From NCBI GenBank assembly GCA_011390385.1, contig JAABSN010000201.1:1-6021 (forward strand): 6,021 bases of DNA, written 5' to 3'. The DNA is from Thioalkalivibrio nitratireducens. Its GTDB lineage: Bacteria; Pseudomonadota; Gammaproteobacteria; Ectothiorhodospirales; Ectothiorhodospiraceae. Position numbers and translations under genes: made by a program. Under the pieces are notes generated by a model. It did not search any database. It was not told where the DNA came from and worked only from the letters and a program-made list of their open reading frames with translations. Position 1 is the stretch's first letter; the number at the start of each line of letters is the position of its first letter. Positions 1 through 6,021 of this stretch are shown in pieces.

Positions 1-127
1 GCCGAATGCGGGCGAGACGCGCCGATGCGCCCGGACCCGATCCATGACGGAACGTCAGCCAAACCCCTGCCCAGATCAGCAGGAGCAGTCGGAACAGCCG
101 CCAAACGGCGCGCAGTGTAGCTTGCAT
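1..127 (-). CDS. Partial N-terminus, possible lysophospholipid (PlsC-type) acyltransferase
   Basis: An open frame starts with ATG at 127-125 and runs off the left edge without a stop, giving 42 residues. The start is supported by a strong ribosome binding site (AAGGAG, five to six bases upstream). The visible protein begins MQATLRAVWRLFRLLLLIWA and continues into a basic stretch ending SARLARIR. A short basic head, one hydrophobic segment (about residues 10-27) and then an arginine-rich linker is how many gammaproteobacterial 1-acyl-glycerol-3-phosphate acyltransferases begin, before their HxxxxD catalytic motif. That motif would lie outside the window, so the product is inference from the N-terminal pattern only. 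Another single-pass membrane protein is possible. The gene points away from the rhodanese gene and is separated from it by a REP-containing spacer. Confidence 0.5.
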   Translation of the reverse strand, partial: MQATLRAVWRLFRLLLLIWAGVWLTFRHGSGPGASARLARIR

Positions 128-206
128 CGGTCTCCTTCAGAATGCGCTGCCGCGGCCCCCGCGACATCAGGGCCAGCGGATCGCGGTTTCGCGTGAAAGA
201 ACCTGC

Positions 207-239
207 GTAGGGTGCCGTGAGGCGCAGCCGAACCGCACC
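207..239 (+). repeat. REP-like palindromic element, copy 1
   Basis: The element starts with the tetranucleotide GTAG (207-210). An imperfect hairpin follows: GGTGC at 211-215 pairs with GCACC at 235-239, then GT/AC after a C-C mismatch, with GGC/GCC near the tip. A GTAG head followed by a GC-rich imperfect palindrome is the usual form of REP elements mobilised by REP-associated tyrosine transposases. A second copy in opposite orientation lies at 283-314. Copy number elsewhere in the genome cannot be seen here. Confidence 0.6.
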
Positions 240-256
240 GATACGGCGCCGGCCCC

Positions 257-276
257 GGCCCCGATGCTTCGGGGCC
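257..276. repeat. Perfect 8-bp GC hairpin between the two REP copies
   Basis: GGCCCCGA (257-264) and TCGGGGCC (269-276) are exact inverted complements around a TGCT loop. No T-run follows on either strand, so a classical rho-independent terminator is not supported. The hairpin sits between the two inverted REP copies and probably belongs to the same composite repeat. It could also hinder transcription from the rhodanese gene into the leftmost gene. Confidence 0.6.
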
Positions 277-282
277 TCGAGC

Positions 283-314
283 GGTGCAATTCGCTGCGCT
301 CATTGACACCCTAC
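283..314 (-). repeat. REP-like palindromic element, copy 2 (inverted)
   Basis: Read on the minus strand this begins GTAGGGTG at 314. It folds through GGTG-T-CAAT pairing with ATTGCACC, with one bulged T. It shares the GTAGGGTG head, a GCGCAGC tip and the GCACC tail with the copy at 207-239 but points the other way, so the two GTAG heads face outward. The arms differ in sequence (CAAT/ATTG here, CGT/ACC there), so they look like two subtypes and not a recent duplication. Confidence 0.6.
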
Positions 315-334
315 GCCTGGTAGATCAGGCGTGG
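311..334. repeat. Hairpin downstream of the rhodanese gene
   Basis: ACGCCTG (313-319) and CAGGCGT (326-332) are perfect inverted complements around a six-base loop. The outer bases 312/333 (T-G) and 311/334 (C-G) extend the stem. It lies about 35 bp past the rhodanese stop codon and overlaps the GTAG end of the second REP copy. No T-tract follows on the minus strand, so it may act as an mRNA 3'-end stabiliser or a weak terminator. That role is inferred from position only. Confidence 0.4.
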
Positions 335-366
335 GCCGCCGGCGCCTTGAAAGTCAGCAACCGCAT

Positions 367-806
367 TCAGGGTAGCGGACCCGTGTATGGTCCGCTGGCC
401 GTGGGCAGGTCCTCCCCTTCCCACAGTTTGATGCCGCCGGCGATATTCACGACATTGGTGAATCCCATCTGCTCCAGGACAACGGCCGCCAGCGCCGAGC
501 GGGCGCCGGTGGCACAAAGCAGCGCCACCGGTCGCTCGCGCGCGGCATAAAGGGCTTCGGTACGGTGCGGGCCACTGGCCTCAACCGCTCCTTCAAGAAG
601 CCCGCGCGGGACCAGTATTGAACCCGGCACATGAATGCGTTCGTATTCATAGGGCTCGCGCACGTCGACAATCAACCACGGCTCGCCGTCGTCGATACTC
701 TCGGCCAGATCATCGGGGGCCATTTCCCGGATCCGGCTGCGCGCATCGGCGACGAGATCCGCCAGCGTCTTCGACCCGTTCACGACATTCGATTCCCTGT
801 CAGCCA

Positions 807-807
<1 letters not shown>
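367..807 (-). CDS. Single-domain rhodanese-like sulfurtransferase
   Basis: This is a 146-residue protein with one rhodanese domain at roughly residues 30-135. The DVREPYEYERIHVPGS segment (48-63) is a typical rhodanese strand and loop, and CATGARS (98-104) is the active-site loop with Cys98 as the predicted persulfide carrier. GGIKLWE near the C-terminus is also characteristic. Rhodaneses move sulfane sulfur to cyanide, thiols or partner proteins; the acceptor here is unknown. No signal peptide is visible, so it is probably cytosolic. ATG at 807 is chosen over the adjacent TTG at 810 because GGAGG lies seven bases upstream. The A of this ATG is also the last base of the TGA that ends the upstream DUF255 gene, so the two genes are probably cotranscribed and translationally coupled. 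Confidence 0.9.
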
Positions 808-2840
<2,033 letters not shown>

Positions 2841-2948
2841 TGAATCTCCTCGGGGTGACATCCGCGGACAACGTCGAGCATACATCGGCATCGTCTTGTC
2901 CCAGAATGTTGGTAGACTGCGCAGTCCGTACAGCCACTGCAAGCGCCC
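2841..2948. promoter_or_regulatory. Divergent intergenic region with a 12-bp perfect palindrome
   Basis: These 108 bp separate the leftward DUF255 gene from rightward lgt and must hold the start signals of both transcripts unless lgt is read from upstream. GACTGCGCAGTC at 2915-2926 is a perfect palindrome and a possible regulator site. TAGACT (2913-2918) could be a -10 element for lgt, but I see no good -35 at 16-18 bp. No clear sigma-70 promoter is visible on the minus strand either. GAGGAG next to the DUF255 start is its ribosome binding site. Confidence 0.35.
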
Positions 2949-3746
2949 ATGCCCGTACACCCATTTATCGACCCCGTCGCGCTGTCGCTCGGCCCCTTCC
3001 AACTGCACTGGTATGGCTTGATGTACCTGGTCGGGTTCATCGGCTTCTGGGGGCTCGGGGCGCTGCGCGCGCGCCGGCCGGATTCTCCCGTCAACCCGCA
3101 GCAGGTCGGCGACATGCTGTTCTGGGGCGTCCTGGGCGTCATCGTTGGCGGCCGACTCGGCTACGTGCTTTTCTACAATTTCGACGTTCTGCCGCAGGAT
3201 CCGCTGATGCTGCTGCGCCTGTGGGAAGGCGGCATGTCCTTCCATGGCGGCCTGATCGGCGTTCTTCTGGCTTCGTGGTGGTACGCCCACAAGCTGGGCG
3301 AACCGTTCCTGCGGATCGGCGACTTCGTGGCCCCGCTGATTCCCATCGGCCTGGGTGCGGGGCGGTTCGGCAACTGGATCAACGGCGAACTCTGGGGCAA
3401 ACCCACCGACCTGCCCTGGGCAATGATCTTTCCCGCGGCGGACTACCTGCCGCGACATCCGTCACAGCTTTATCAGGCGTTTCTGGAGGGGGCGGTGCTG
3501 TTCACCATCCTCTGGCTGTTCTCGCGCAAACCACGGCCCACCGGCATGATTTCCGGATTGTTCCTCCTCCTTTACGGCGTGTTCCGGTTCATGGTGGAAT
3601 TCGTCCGTGAACCGGACGCACATATCGGCTACCTGGCCTTCGGCTGGCTGACGATGGGTCAGATTCTGTCCGTTCCCCTGATCGTCGCAGGTCTCGCGCT
3701 GTTCGCGTGGTCACGGCGGAAACCCGCACAGAGGAAACCGGCATGA
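2949..3746 (+). CDS. lgt: Prolipoprotein diacylglyceryl transferase (Lgt)
   Basis: This 265-residue inner-membrane enzyme transfers diacylglycerol from phosphatidylglycerol to the lipobox cysteine of prolipoproteins, the first step of lipoprotein maturation. The match to E. coli Lgt is clear throughout: [12 protein letters not shown] (19-30), [12 protein letters not shown] (67-78), [11 protein letters not shown] (94-104) with essential His99, and the family signature [15 protein letters not shown] (136-150) with the conserved Arg139 and Glu147. [11 protein letters not shown] (165-175) and EFVREPDAH (217-225) complete the pattern. Several hydrophobic segments fit the multi-pass topology (roughly 22-40, 55-75, 98-112, 180-191, 200-216, 233-254). 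It is slightly shorter than the E. coli protein, mainly in the periplasmic loop before [12 protein letters not shown] at 2949 has a poor ribosome binding site, but an in-frame TAG at 2913 leaves little alternative. The stop overlaps the thyA start. Confidence 0.96.
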   Translation: MPVHPFIDPVALSLGPFQLHWYGLMYLVGFIGFWGLGALRARRPDSPVNPQQVGDMLFWGVLGVIVGGRLGYVLFYNFDVLPQDPLMLLRLWEGGMSFHGGLIGVLLASWWYAHKLGEPFLRIGDFVAPLIPIGLGAGRFGNWINGELWGKPTDLPWAMIFPAADYLPRHPSQLYQAFLEGAVLFTILWLFSRKPRPTGMISGLFLLLYGVFRFMVEFVREPDAHIGYLAFGWLTMGQILSVPLIVAGLALFAWSRRKPAQRKPA

Positions 3747-4573
3747 AGCAATATCAGGATCTGGTGCGCCACATCTTCGAGCACGGCACCGACCGACCGG
3801 ACCGGACCGGCACCGGAACCCGTTCGATCTTCGGTCACCAGATGCGCTTCGACCTCGCCGAGGGCTTTCCGCTGGTTACGACGAAGAAGACGCATCTGAA
3901 GTCGGTGATCCATGAACTGCTCTGGTTCATTCAGGGAGATACCCAGCTTGATTACCTGCATCGTCACGGGGTGACCATCTGGGACGAATGGGCGACGCCG
4001 GGAGGTCACCTGGGGCCCGTTTATGGAGCTCAGTGGCGTCGTTGGAAAACCAGCGACGGTGTCGTGGACCAGTTGGCCGAAATCGTCGAAAAGCTCCGCC
4101 TGCAGCCCTATTCGCGCCGTCTGCTCGTTTCCGCCTGGAATGTCGCCGATCTGCCCGACGAGACGCGCTCCCCGCAGGACAACGTGCGCACCGGCCAGAT
4201 GGCCCTGGCTCCCTGTCACACCATGTTTCAATTCTACGTGGCCGACGGAAAGCTATCCTGCCAGTTGTATCAGCGCAGCGCGGACGTGTTTCTGGGCGTA
4301 CCCTTCAACATCGCGTCCTACGCCCTTCTGACACTGATGCTGGCGCAGGTCAGTCACCTTCAACCCGGGGACTTCGTGCATACGCTCGGCGATGCCCACC
4401 TGTACCGGAACCATTTCGACCAGGTGCGCGAACTGCTCGGCCGCGAGCCGCTCCCCCTGCCGACCATGCATCTGAATCCAGACGTAAAGGATCTGTTCGC
4501 CTTCAAGTTCGAGGACTTCCGGCTCGAAAACTACCAGTGCCACCCACCCATTCGGGCCCCGATCGCAGTCTGA
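3743..4573 (+). CDS. thyA: Thymidylate synthase (ThyA)
   Basis: This 276-residue cytosolic enzyme makes dTMP from dUMP using 5,10-methylenetetrahydrofolate. Visible landmarks are the phosphate-binding DRTGTGT loop (20-26, with Arg21), [11 protein letters not shown] (57-67), DEWA (81-84), [13 protein letters not shown] (121-133), the catalytic MALAPCH with Cys158, [20 protein letters not shown] (174-193), and the C-terminus ending APIAV. About 13 residues ([13 protein letters not shown]) are inserted between AWNV and MALAPCH relative to E. coli ThyA, which explains the extra length. ATG at 3743 is chosen because it matches the conserved N-terminus MKQYQDLV, has GAGGA seven bases upstream, and overlaps the lgt stop as ATGA. 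The in-frame start at 3707 lies inside lgt and is unlikely. The gene converges on the DUF4160 gene, with only six bases between the two stop codons and no T-tailed terminator visible. Confidence 0.97.
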   Translation: MKQYQDLVRHIFEHGTDRPDRTGTGTRSIFGHQMRFDLAEGFPLVTTKKTHLKSVIHELLWFIQGDTQLDYLHRHGVTIWDEWATPGGHLGPVYGAQWRRWKTSDGVVDQLAEIVEKLRLQPYSRRLLVSAWNVADLPDETRSPQDNVRTGQMALAPCHTMFQFYVADGKLSCQLYQRSADVFLGVPFNIASYALLTLMLAQVSHLQPGDFVHTLGDAHLYRNHFDQVRELLGREPLPLPTMHLNPDVKDLFAFKFEDFRLENYQCHPPIRAPIAV

Positions 4574-4579
4574 CCCGGC

Positions 4580-4819
4580 TCAGGCCACCAGCCGCGGAAT
4601 CGATCCGGGCTTGCAGATCGTCGTGGCCTCGGGCTCCGCCCATGCCAAGGCAAGTTTCGTTTGTTTCTTCGGAAGATTGCCTTCGATAATCTCGCACGTA
4701 CGGATATCCACCGTCGCCTTGTATTCGCCGTAGTAGACATGAAAGTGTGGCGGCGGATGCTCCTTCGGCGCGAAGTACATTCGCACAATAATCCCGCAGA
4801 ACATCGATATTGTTGGCAC
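4580..4819 (-). CDS. DUF4160 domain protein, altered or truncated C-terminus
   Basis: This 79-residue protein starts MPTISMFCGIIVRMYF and continues with the DUF4160 core PKEHPPPHFHVYY (18-30), TVDIRTCEIIEGNLP (36-50) and LALAWAE (56-62). The start is a GTG at 4819 with GGGGAG seven bases upstream. A second GTG at 4834 overlaps that ribosome binding site and is rejected. The molecular function of DUF4160 is unknown; such genes often occur in accessory regions, commonly beside a DUF2442 gene, which is absent here. After residue 62 the usual tail (about 20-25 residues with an H-x-E/D-E-L-L-A-x-W pattern) is replaced by PEATTICKPGSIPRLVA. Either the gene is truncated and fused to thyA flank, or the tail is frameshifted: the frame with GHDDLQARIDSAAGG (about 4626-4585) resembles it. 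It follows the attC-like site at 4857-4915, so it is probably the remnant of another cassette. Confidence 0.75.
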   Translation of the reverse strand: MPTISMFCGIIVRMYFAPKEHPPPHFHVYYGEYKATVDIRTCEIIEGNLPKKQTKLALAWAEPEATTICKPGSIPRLVA

Positions 4820-4856
4820 TTTGGATCTCCCCACCGTTACAGTGTCGGCCCTTCAA

Positions 4857-4915
4857 GCACAACGCAGAGCTTACCGGCGCGACGAAGTAGCGTCCGGTAG
4901 AGCGTCTTGTTAGCC
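4857..4915 (-). repeat. attC-like integron recombination site (59 bp) ending the TA cassette
   Basis: Read on the minus strand the order is R'' GGCTAAC (4915-4909), spacer, L'' TACCGGACGC (4899-4890), a nine-base tip, L' GCGCCGGTA (4880-4872), spacer, and R' GTTGTGC (4863-4857). L'' and L' pair over nine bases with a single extrahelical A (4893) on the 5' arm. This is the asymmetry that sets strand choice and orientation in attC sites. Length and layout match the classical 59-base elements of the aadA type. The TAA of the antitoxin gene lies inside R''. R' departs from GTTRRRY at one base. Orientation agrees with the direction of the genes. Confidence 0.8.
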
Positions 4916-5212
4916 TGCATCTCGTAATGATTCCGCTATAACTTCTGGATGCCTGAAGGCAATGCCAATTAGCGCTTTGGCAGCACCTGAAGGACTGCGC
5001 CGCCCCTGCTCCCACTCTTGCAAGGTGCGCGCAGAAATATGGAGCGCCTTCGCAAACTGAGATTGAGACAGACCTGTTTTAAAACGCGCTGCTGCAACCT
5101 CATTGGTTGCGACCTGCGTTGCACGAGAGGCTTTGCCCGCTTTCATCTCACGAACCGACTGCAAAAGCTTCTCGCCGAGCTCTTCTCCTGTCATGGTTTC
5201 ACGCTTAGCCAT
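4910..5212 (-). CDS. Xre/HigA-like antitoxin, helix-turn-helix
   Basis: This is a 100-residue protein. After a charged N-terminal segment (MAKRETMTGEELGEKL to about residue 36) comes an Xre-type helix-turn-helix at about 38-80: VAAARFKTGLSQSQFAKALH then ISARTLQEWEQGRRSPSG. LSQSQFAKAL and SARTLQEWEQG are the two DNA-contacting helices of this family. The length and the LQEWEQGRR.PSGAAK block match antitoxins of the HigA/NadS type that pair with RelE-like toxins. It probably neutralises the toxin encoded just upstream and represses the shared promoter through the palindromes at 5529-5556. ATG at 5212 is chosen because GGGAGG lies nine bases upstream; the longer in-frame extension to 5269 lies inside the toxin gene. 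The start overlaps the toxin 3' end by eight bases. The stop TAA is inside the R'' box of the attC-like site. Confidence 0.9.
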   Translation of the reverse strand: MAKRETMTGEELGEKLLQSVREMKAGKASRATQVATNEVAAARFKTGLSQSQFAKALHISARTLQEWEQGRRSPSGAAKALIGIAFRHPEVIAESLRDAG

Positions 5213-5519
5213 TCTCAATAGCCTCCCGAATAGATTTAAGCATATGGGCTGGAATATTACCGCGAACACTCTTCGCGTAGATCACCAATAACCACAATTC
5301 GCCACTCTTCAAGCGAGTAAAGTAGATTACTCTGACCCCGCCGCTTTTTCCGGTTCCTTGCCTTCGCCACCGTACCTTTCGGCAGCCACCACTACCTGGA
5401 ATAACCTCACCAGCTTCAGGATGGGCTGCGAGCCACGTGCAGAAAGCACCTCGATCCTCTTCAGACCAAAGATCCTTGGCGTCTGCCGTAAACGTTGGGG
5501 TTTCTACGATCGTGTACAT
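5205..5519 (-). CDS. RelE/HigB-like type II toxin
   Basis: This is a 104-residue basic protein beginning MYTIVETPTFTADAKDLWSE, with WLAAHPEAGEVIPGSGGCRKVRW (29-51), GKSGGVRVIYF (57-67) and LWLLVIYAKS (75-84). These blocks mark the RelE/ParE-superfamily toxins of the HigB2-like branch, which as a family cut ribosome-associated mRNA. Catalytic residues cannot be assigned with certainty by eye. ATG at 5519 is chosen because homologues start at MYTI. An in-frame ATG at 5549 overlaps the predicted -35 box and would not be transcribed. No ribosome binding site precedes 5519; the predicted transcription start falls on or next to the ATG, so leaderless translation is likely. Toxin-first order and the eight-base overlap with the antitoxin gene are typical of higBA-type loci. 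Confidence 0.88.
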   Translation of the reverse strand: MYTIVETPTFTADAKDLWSEEDRGAFCTWLAAHPEAGEVIPGSGGCRKVRWRRQGTGKSGGVRVIYFTRLKSGELWLLVIYAKSVRGNIPAHMLKSIREAIENG

Positions 5520-5525
5520 GATCGA

Positions 5526-5554
5526 AACATACGTCATTGACGTATTCATGTCAA
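5526..5554 (-). promoter_or_regulatory. Sigma-70 type promoter of the toxin-antitoxin operon
   Basis: On the minus strand a perfect -35 box TTGACA (5554-5549) is followed after exactly 17 bases by TATGTT (5531-5526), four of six matches to the -10 consensus. Transcription would begin about seven bases past the -10, at about 5520-5519, which coincides with the toxin ATG at 5519. The promoter lies inside the cassette, between the upstream attC-like site and the toxin gene, so the unit need not rely on an integron Pc promoter. Confidence 0.72.
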
Positions 5555-5556
5555 TG
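5529..5556. promoter_or_regulatory. Two overlapping palindromes, likely antitoxin operator
   Basis: ATACGTCA (5529-5536) and TGACGTAT (5538-5545) are perfect inverted complements around one base. This palindrome fills most of the -35/-10 spacer and overlaps the -10 box. A second pair, CATTGAC (5535-5541) and GTCAATG (5550-5556), is perfect over seven bases with an eight-base gap and covers the -35 box. Both share the core TGAC/GTCA. Bound antitoxin dimers would block RNA polymerase, the usual autoregulation of Xre-type antitoxins. That this antitoxin binds here is inference. Confidence 0.65.
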
Positions 5557-5569
5557 CATGGCTTCTGGA

Positions 5570-5628
5570 GGCTAACATATTAGCGTTTATCCGCCGTGCA
5601 CAGCATGGCGGATAAACGTCTGTTGGAC
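5570..5628 (-). repeat. attC-like site (59 bp) upstream of the TA cassette, atypical stem
   Basis: On the minus strand, R'' GTCCAAC (5628-5622) fits RYYYAAC exactly. A perfect 12-bp stem follows, CGTTTATCCGCC (5618-5607) with GGCGGATAAACG (5595-5584), around an 11-base tip, then R' GTTAGCC (5576-5570). The overall length equals the other site. GTTAGCC differs from GTTRRRY at one base but is the exact complement of R'' in the following cassette. Unlike a standard attC, the stem has no extrahelical base, so this may be a divergent or decayed site, or a different hairpin placed at a cassette boundary. Confidence 0.58.
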
Positions 5629-5975
5629 GAAGCCGCCCCGGGGCTGGCACACACGTTCATAGAAAGGGGATTGCCTTCAGGATGAGCCAGGATGGCCGGG
5701 GGATGCACCCCGGCTTCGGGCGCAGAGGCGGTGGTGGCTGCGGTCCCGGGCCATCCTGGCGCTCCCTGTCGTGGCCATTTTCTCCAACGGTAGCGCCATC
5801 TTGCGGGCAAATCCAGTCACCGGCGCAGGCGGACCGGTCCCGCTCCGGAAGTCCGGGCGGTTTCGTTGCGGTGACGGGCCTTCGGACGTCCGGTCAGCGA
5901 CGTCGTCGCGCCTCTGTGTTGGACTCGCGGGATCGTGACGCCGAAACCGGGATGAGGCCAAGTCACCCGAGAGAG
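5629..5975. other. Gene-free, GC-rich region with inverted repeats
   Basis: I find no convincing gene in these 347 bp. Open frames on the minus strand (to 5580 and to 5677) are arginine/proline-rich, lack recognisable motifs and look like by-products of high GC. The clearest structure is a perfect 12-bp inverted repeat, GCCAGGATGGCC (5686-5697) with GGCCATCCTGGC (5749-5760). It extends through GGG/CCC after a mismatch and encloses a 51-base insert with its own CCCGGCTTCGGG hairpin. Small palindromes such as CCCCGGGG (5637-5644) add to the picture. The region could hold a structured RNA, a non-coding cassette or ordinary flank; I cannot tell which. Confidence 0.4.
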
Positions 5976-6021
5976 CTACGCGGCGCACCGTGCAAACAGC
6001 GCCCGTGCCGCCTGAATCCCG
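5976..6021 (-). CDS. Possible C-terminal end of an unidentified gene
   Basis: On the minus strand one frame enters from the right edge as GIQAARALFARCAA and ends at TAG (5978-5976). The alanine/arginine-rich helix-like end is plausible for a gene in a GC-rich genome, and neither neighbouring frame looks better. Fourteen residues are too few to identify a product or to be sure the frame is coding. If real, the gene points the same way as the toxin-antitoxin cassette. Confidence 0.22.
   Translation of the reverse strand, partial: GIQAARALFARCAA

Larger units (their letters stand above)
4863..5575 (-). mobile_element. Toxin-antitoxin integron gene cassette (713 bp)
   Basis: The unit runs on the minus strand from TTAGCC (5575-5570), just after the predicted G/TT cleavage point of the upstream attC-like site, to the G at 4863 in R' of its own attC. 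It holds one promoter, a toxin gene and an antitoxin gene, all in one direction, with the attC directly after the last stop codon. When an excised cassette closes, its first six bases complete the R' box. Here that gives GTTAGCC, the exact complement of its R'' GGCTAAC (7 of 7). This match was not used to pick the boundaries' sequence class and is strong support for a true cassette. No integrase gene lies in the window, so this is an integrase-less cluster or part of a longer array. Confidence 0.75.

Noticed and set aside
257..276. Rho-independent terminator
   Set aside because: The stem is strong, but neither strand has a T-tract after it, and it lies inside a REP pair.
2841..3458. Upstream extension of the DUF255 frame by 206 residues
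   Set aside because: It is antisense to lgt, low in complexity and rich in Q, A, R and P. A strong ribosome binding site and the conserved family start lie at 2840.
4503..5015. Minus-strand open frame of 170 codons across the attC-like site
   Set aside because: It overlaps the antitoxin, attC and DUF4160 features in another frame. Only its stretch near 4626-4585 resembles a DUF4160 tail, which is treated as a possible frameshift and not as a separate gene.
5782..5789. GTTGGAG on the minus strand as the start of a small cassette ending at the 5570-5628 site
   Set aside because: It differs from the predicted GTTGGAC, has no attC before it, and the resulting unit of about 165 bp holds no credible gene.
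5866..5924. Possible third attC-like site beginning GTCCAAC on the minus strand (5924-5918), same box as at 5628-5622
   Set aside because: No GTTRRRY-type box follows at a suitable distance and the sequence between does not fold into paired L''/L' arms. The shared TGTTGGAC (plus strand) may be chance.
5677..5988. Minus-strand open frame of 103 codons right of the cassette, and a shorter one at 5580-5810
   Set aside because: Both are arginine/proline/serine-rich, lack a convincing ribosome binding site and known motifs, and overlap inverted repeats. The shorter one runs into the attC-like stem.

Overview
The window looks like a piece of a GC-rich gammaproteobacterial chromosome. The evidence is the adjacent lgt-thyA pair, the close match of both proteins to their E. 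coli counterparts as I remember them, strong GC bias in the core genes, and REP-like repeats. An Ectothiorhodospiraceae/Chromatiales-type host is a reasonable guess, but the window does not prove it.

Left part, minus strand (1-2840). The 5' end of a gene resembling a plsC-type acyltransferase runs off the left edge (1-127). A gene-free stretch of about 240 bp follows; it holds two inverted REP-like elements around a perfect GC hairpin (207-314). Next is a two-gene unit transcribed leftwards: a 677-residue thioredoxin-fold/DUF255 protein of the YyaL/SPATA20 family, then a single-domain rhodanese whose start codon shares one base with the upstream stop codon.

Middle, plus strand (2949-4573). 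Divergent from that unit lie lgt (prolipoprotein diacylglyceryl transferase) and thyA (thymidylate synthase). They overlap by ATGA and are probably translationally coupled.

Right part, minus strand (4580-5628). Base composition drops and the layout becomes that of an integron cassette array with no integrase in view. A toxin-antitoxin pair (RelE/HigB-like toxin, then Xre/HigA-like antitoxin) lies between two 59-bp attC-like sites. The first bases of this unit, (G)TTAGCC, are the exact complement of the R'' box GGCTAAC in its own trailing attC, as expected of a cassette that was once a circle. The antitoxin stop codon lies inside that R'' box. The pair has its own promoter, which appears to give a leaderless toxin mRNA and contains two overlapping palindromes suited to autoregulation. 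The next unit, a GTG-started DUF4160 gene, has lost its expected C-terminus and its attC, and ends six bases past the thyA stop codon. The array therefore seems broken at the thyA end.

Right edge (5629-6021). No convincing gene fills 5629-5975, which is GC-rich and rich in inverted repeats. The last 46 bases may hold the 3' end of a further minus-strand gene.

The core genes serve lipoprotein maturation, dTMP synthesis and, tentatively, sulfur/redox chemistry. The toxin-antitoxin and DUF4160 genes are acquired accessory cargo. The most notable item is the self-consistent toxin-antitoxin cassette next to thyA.
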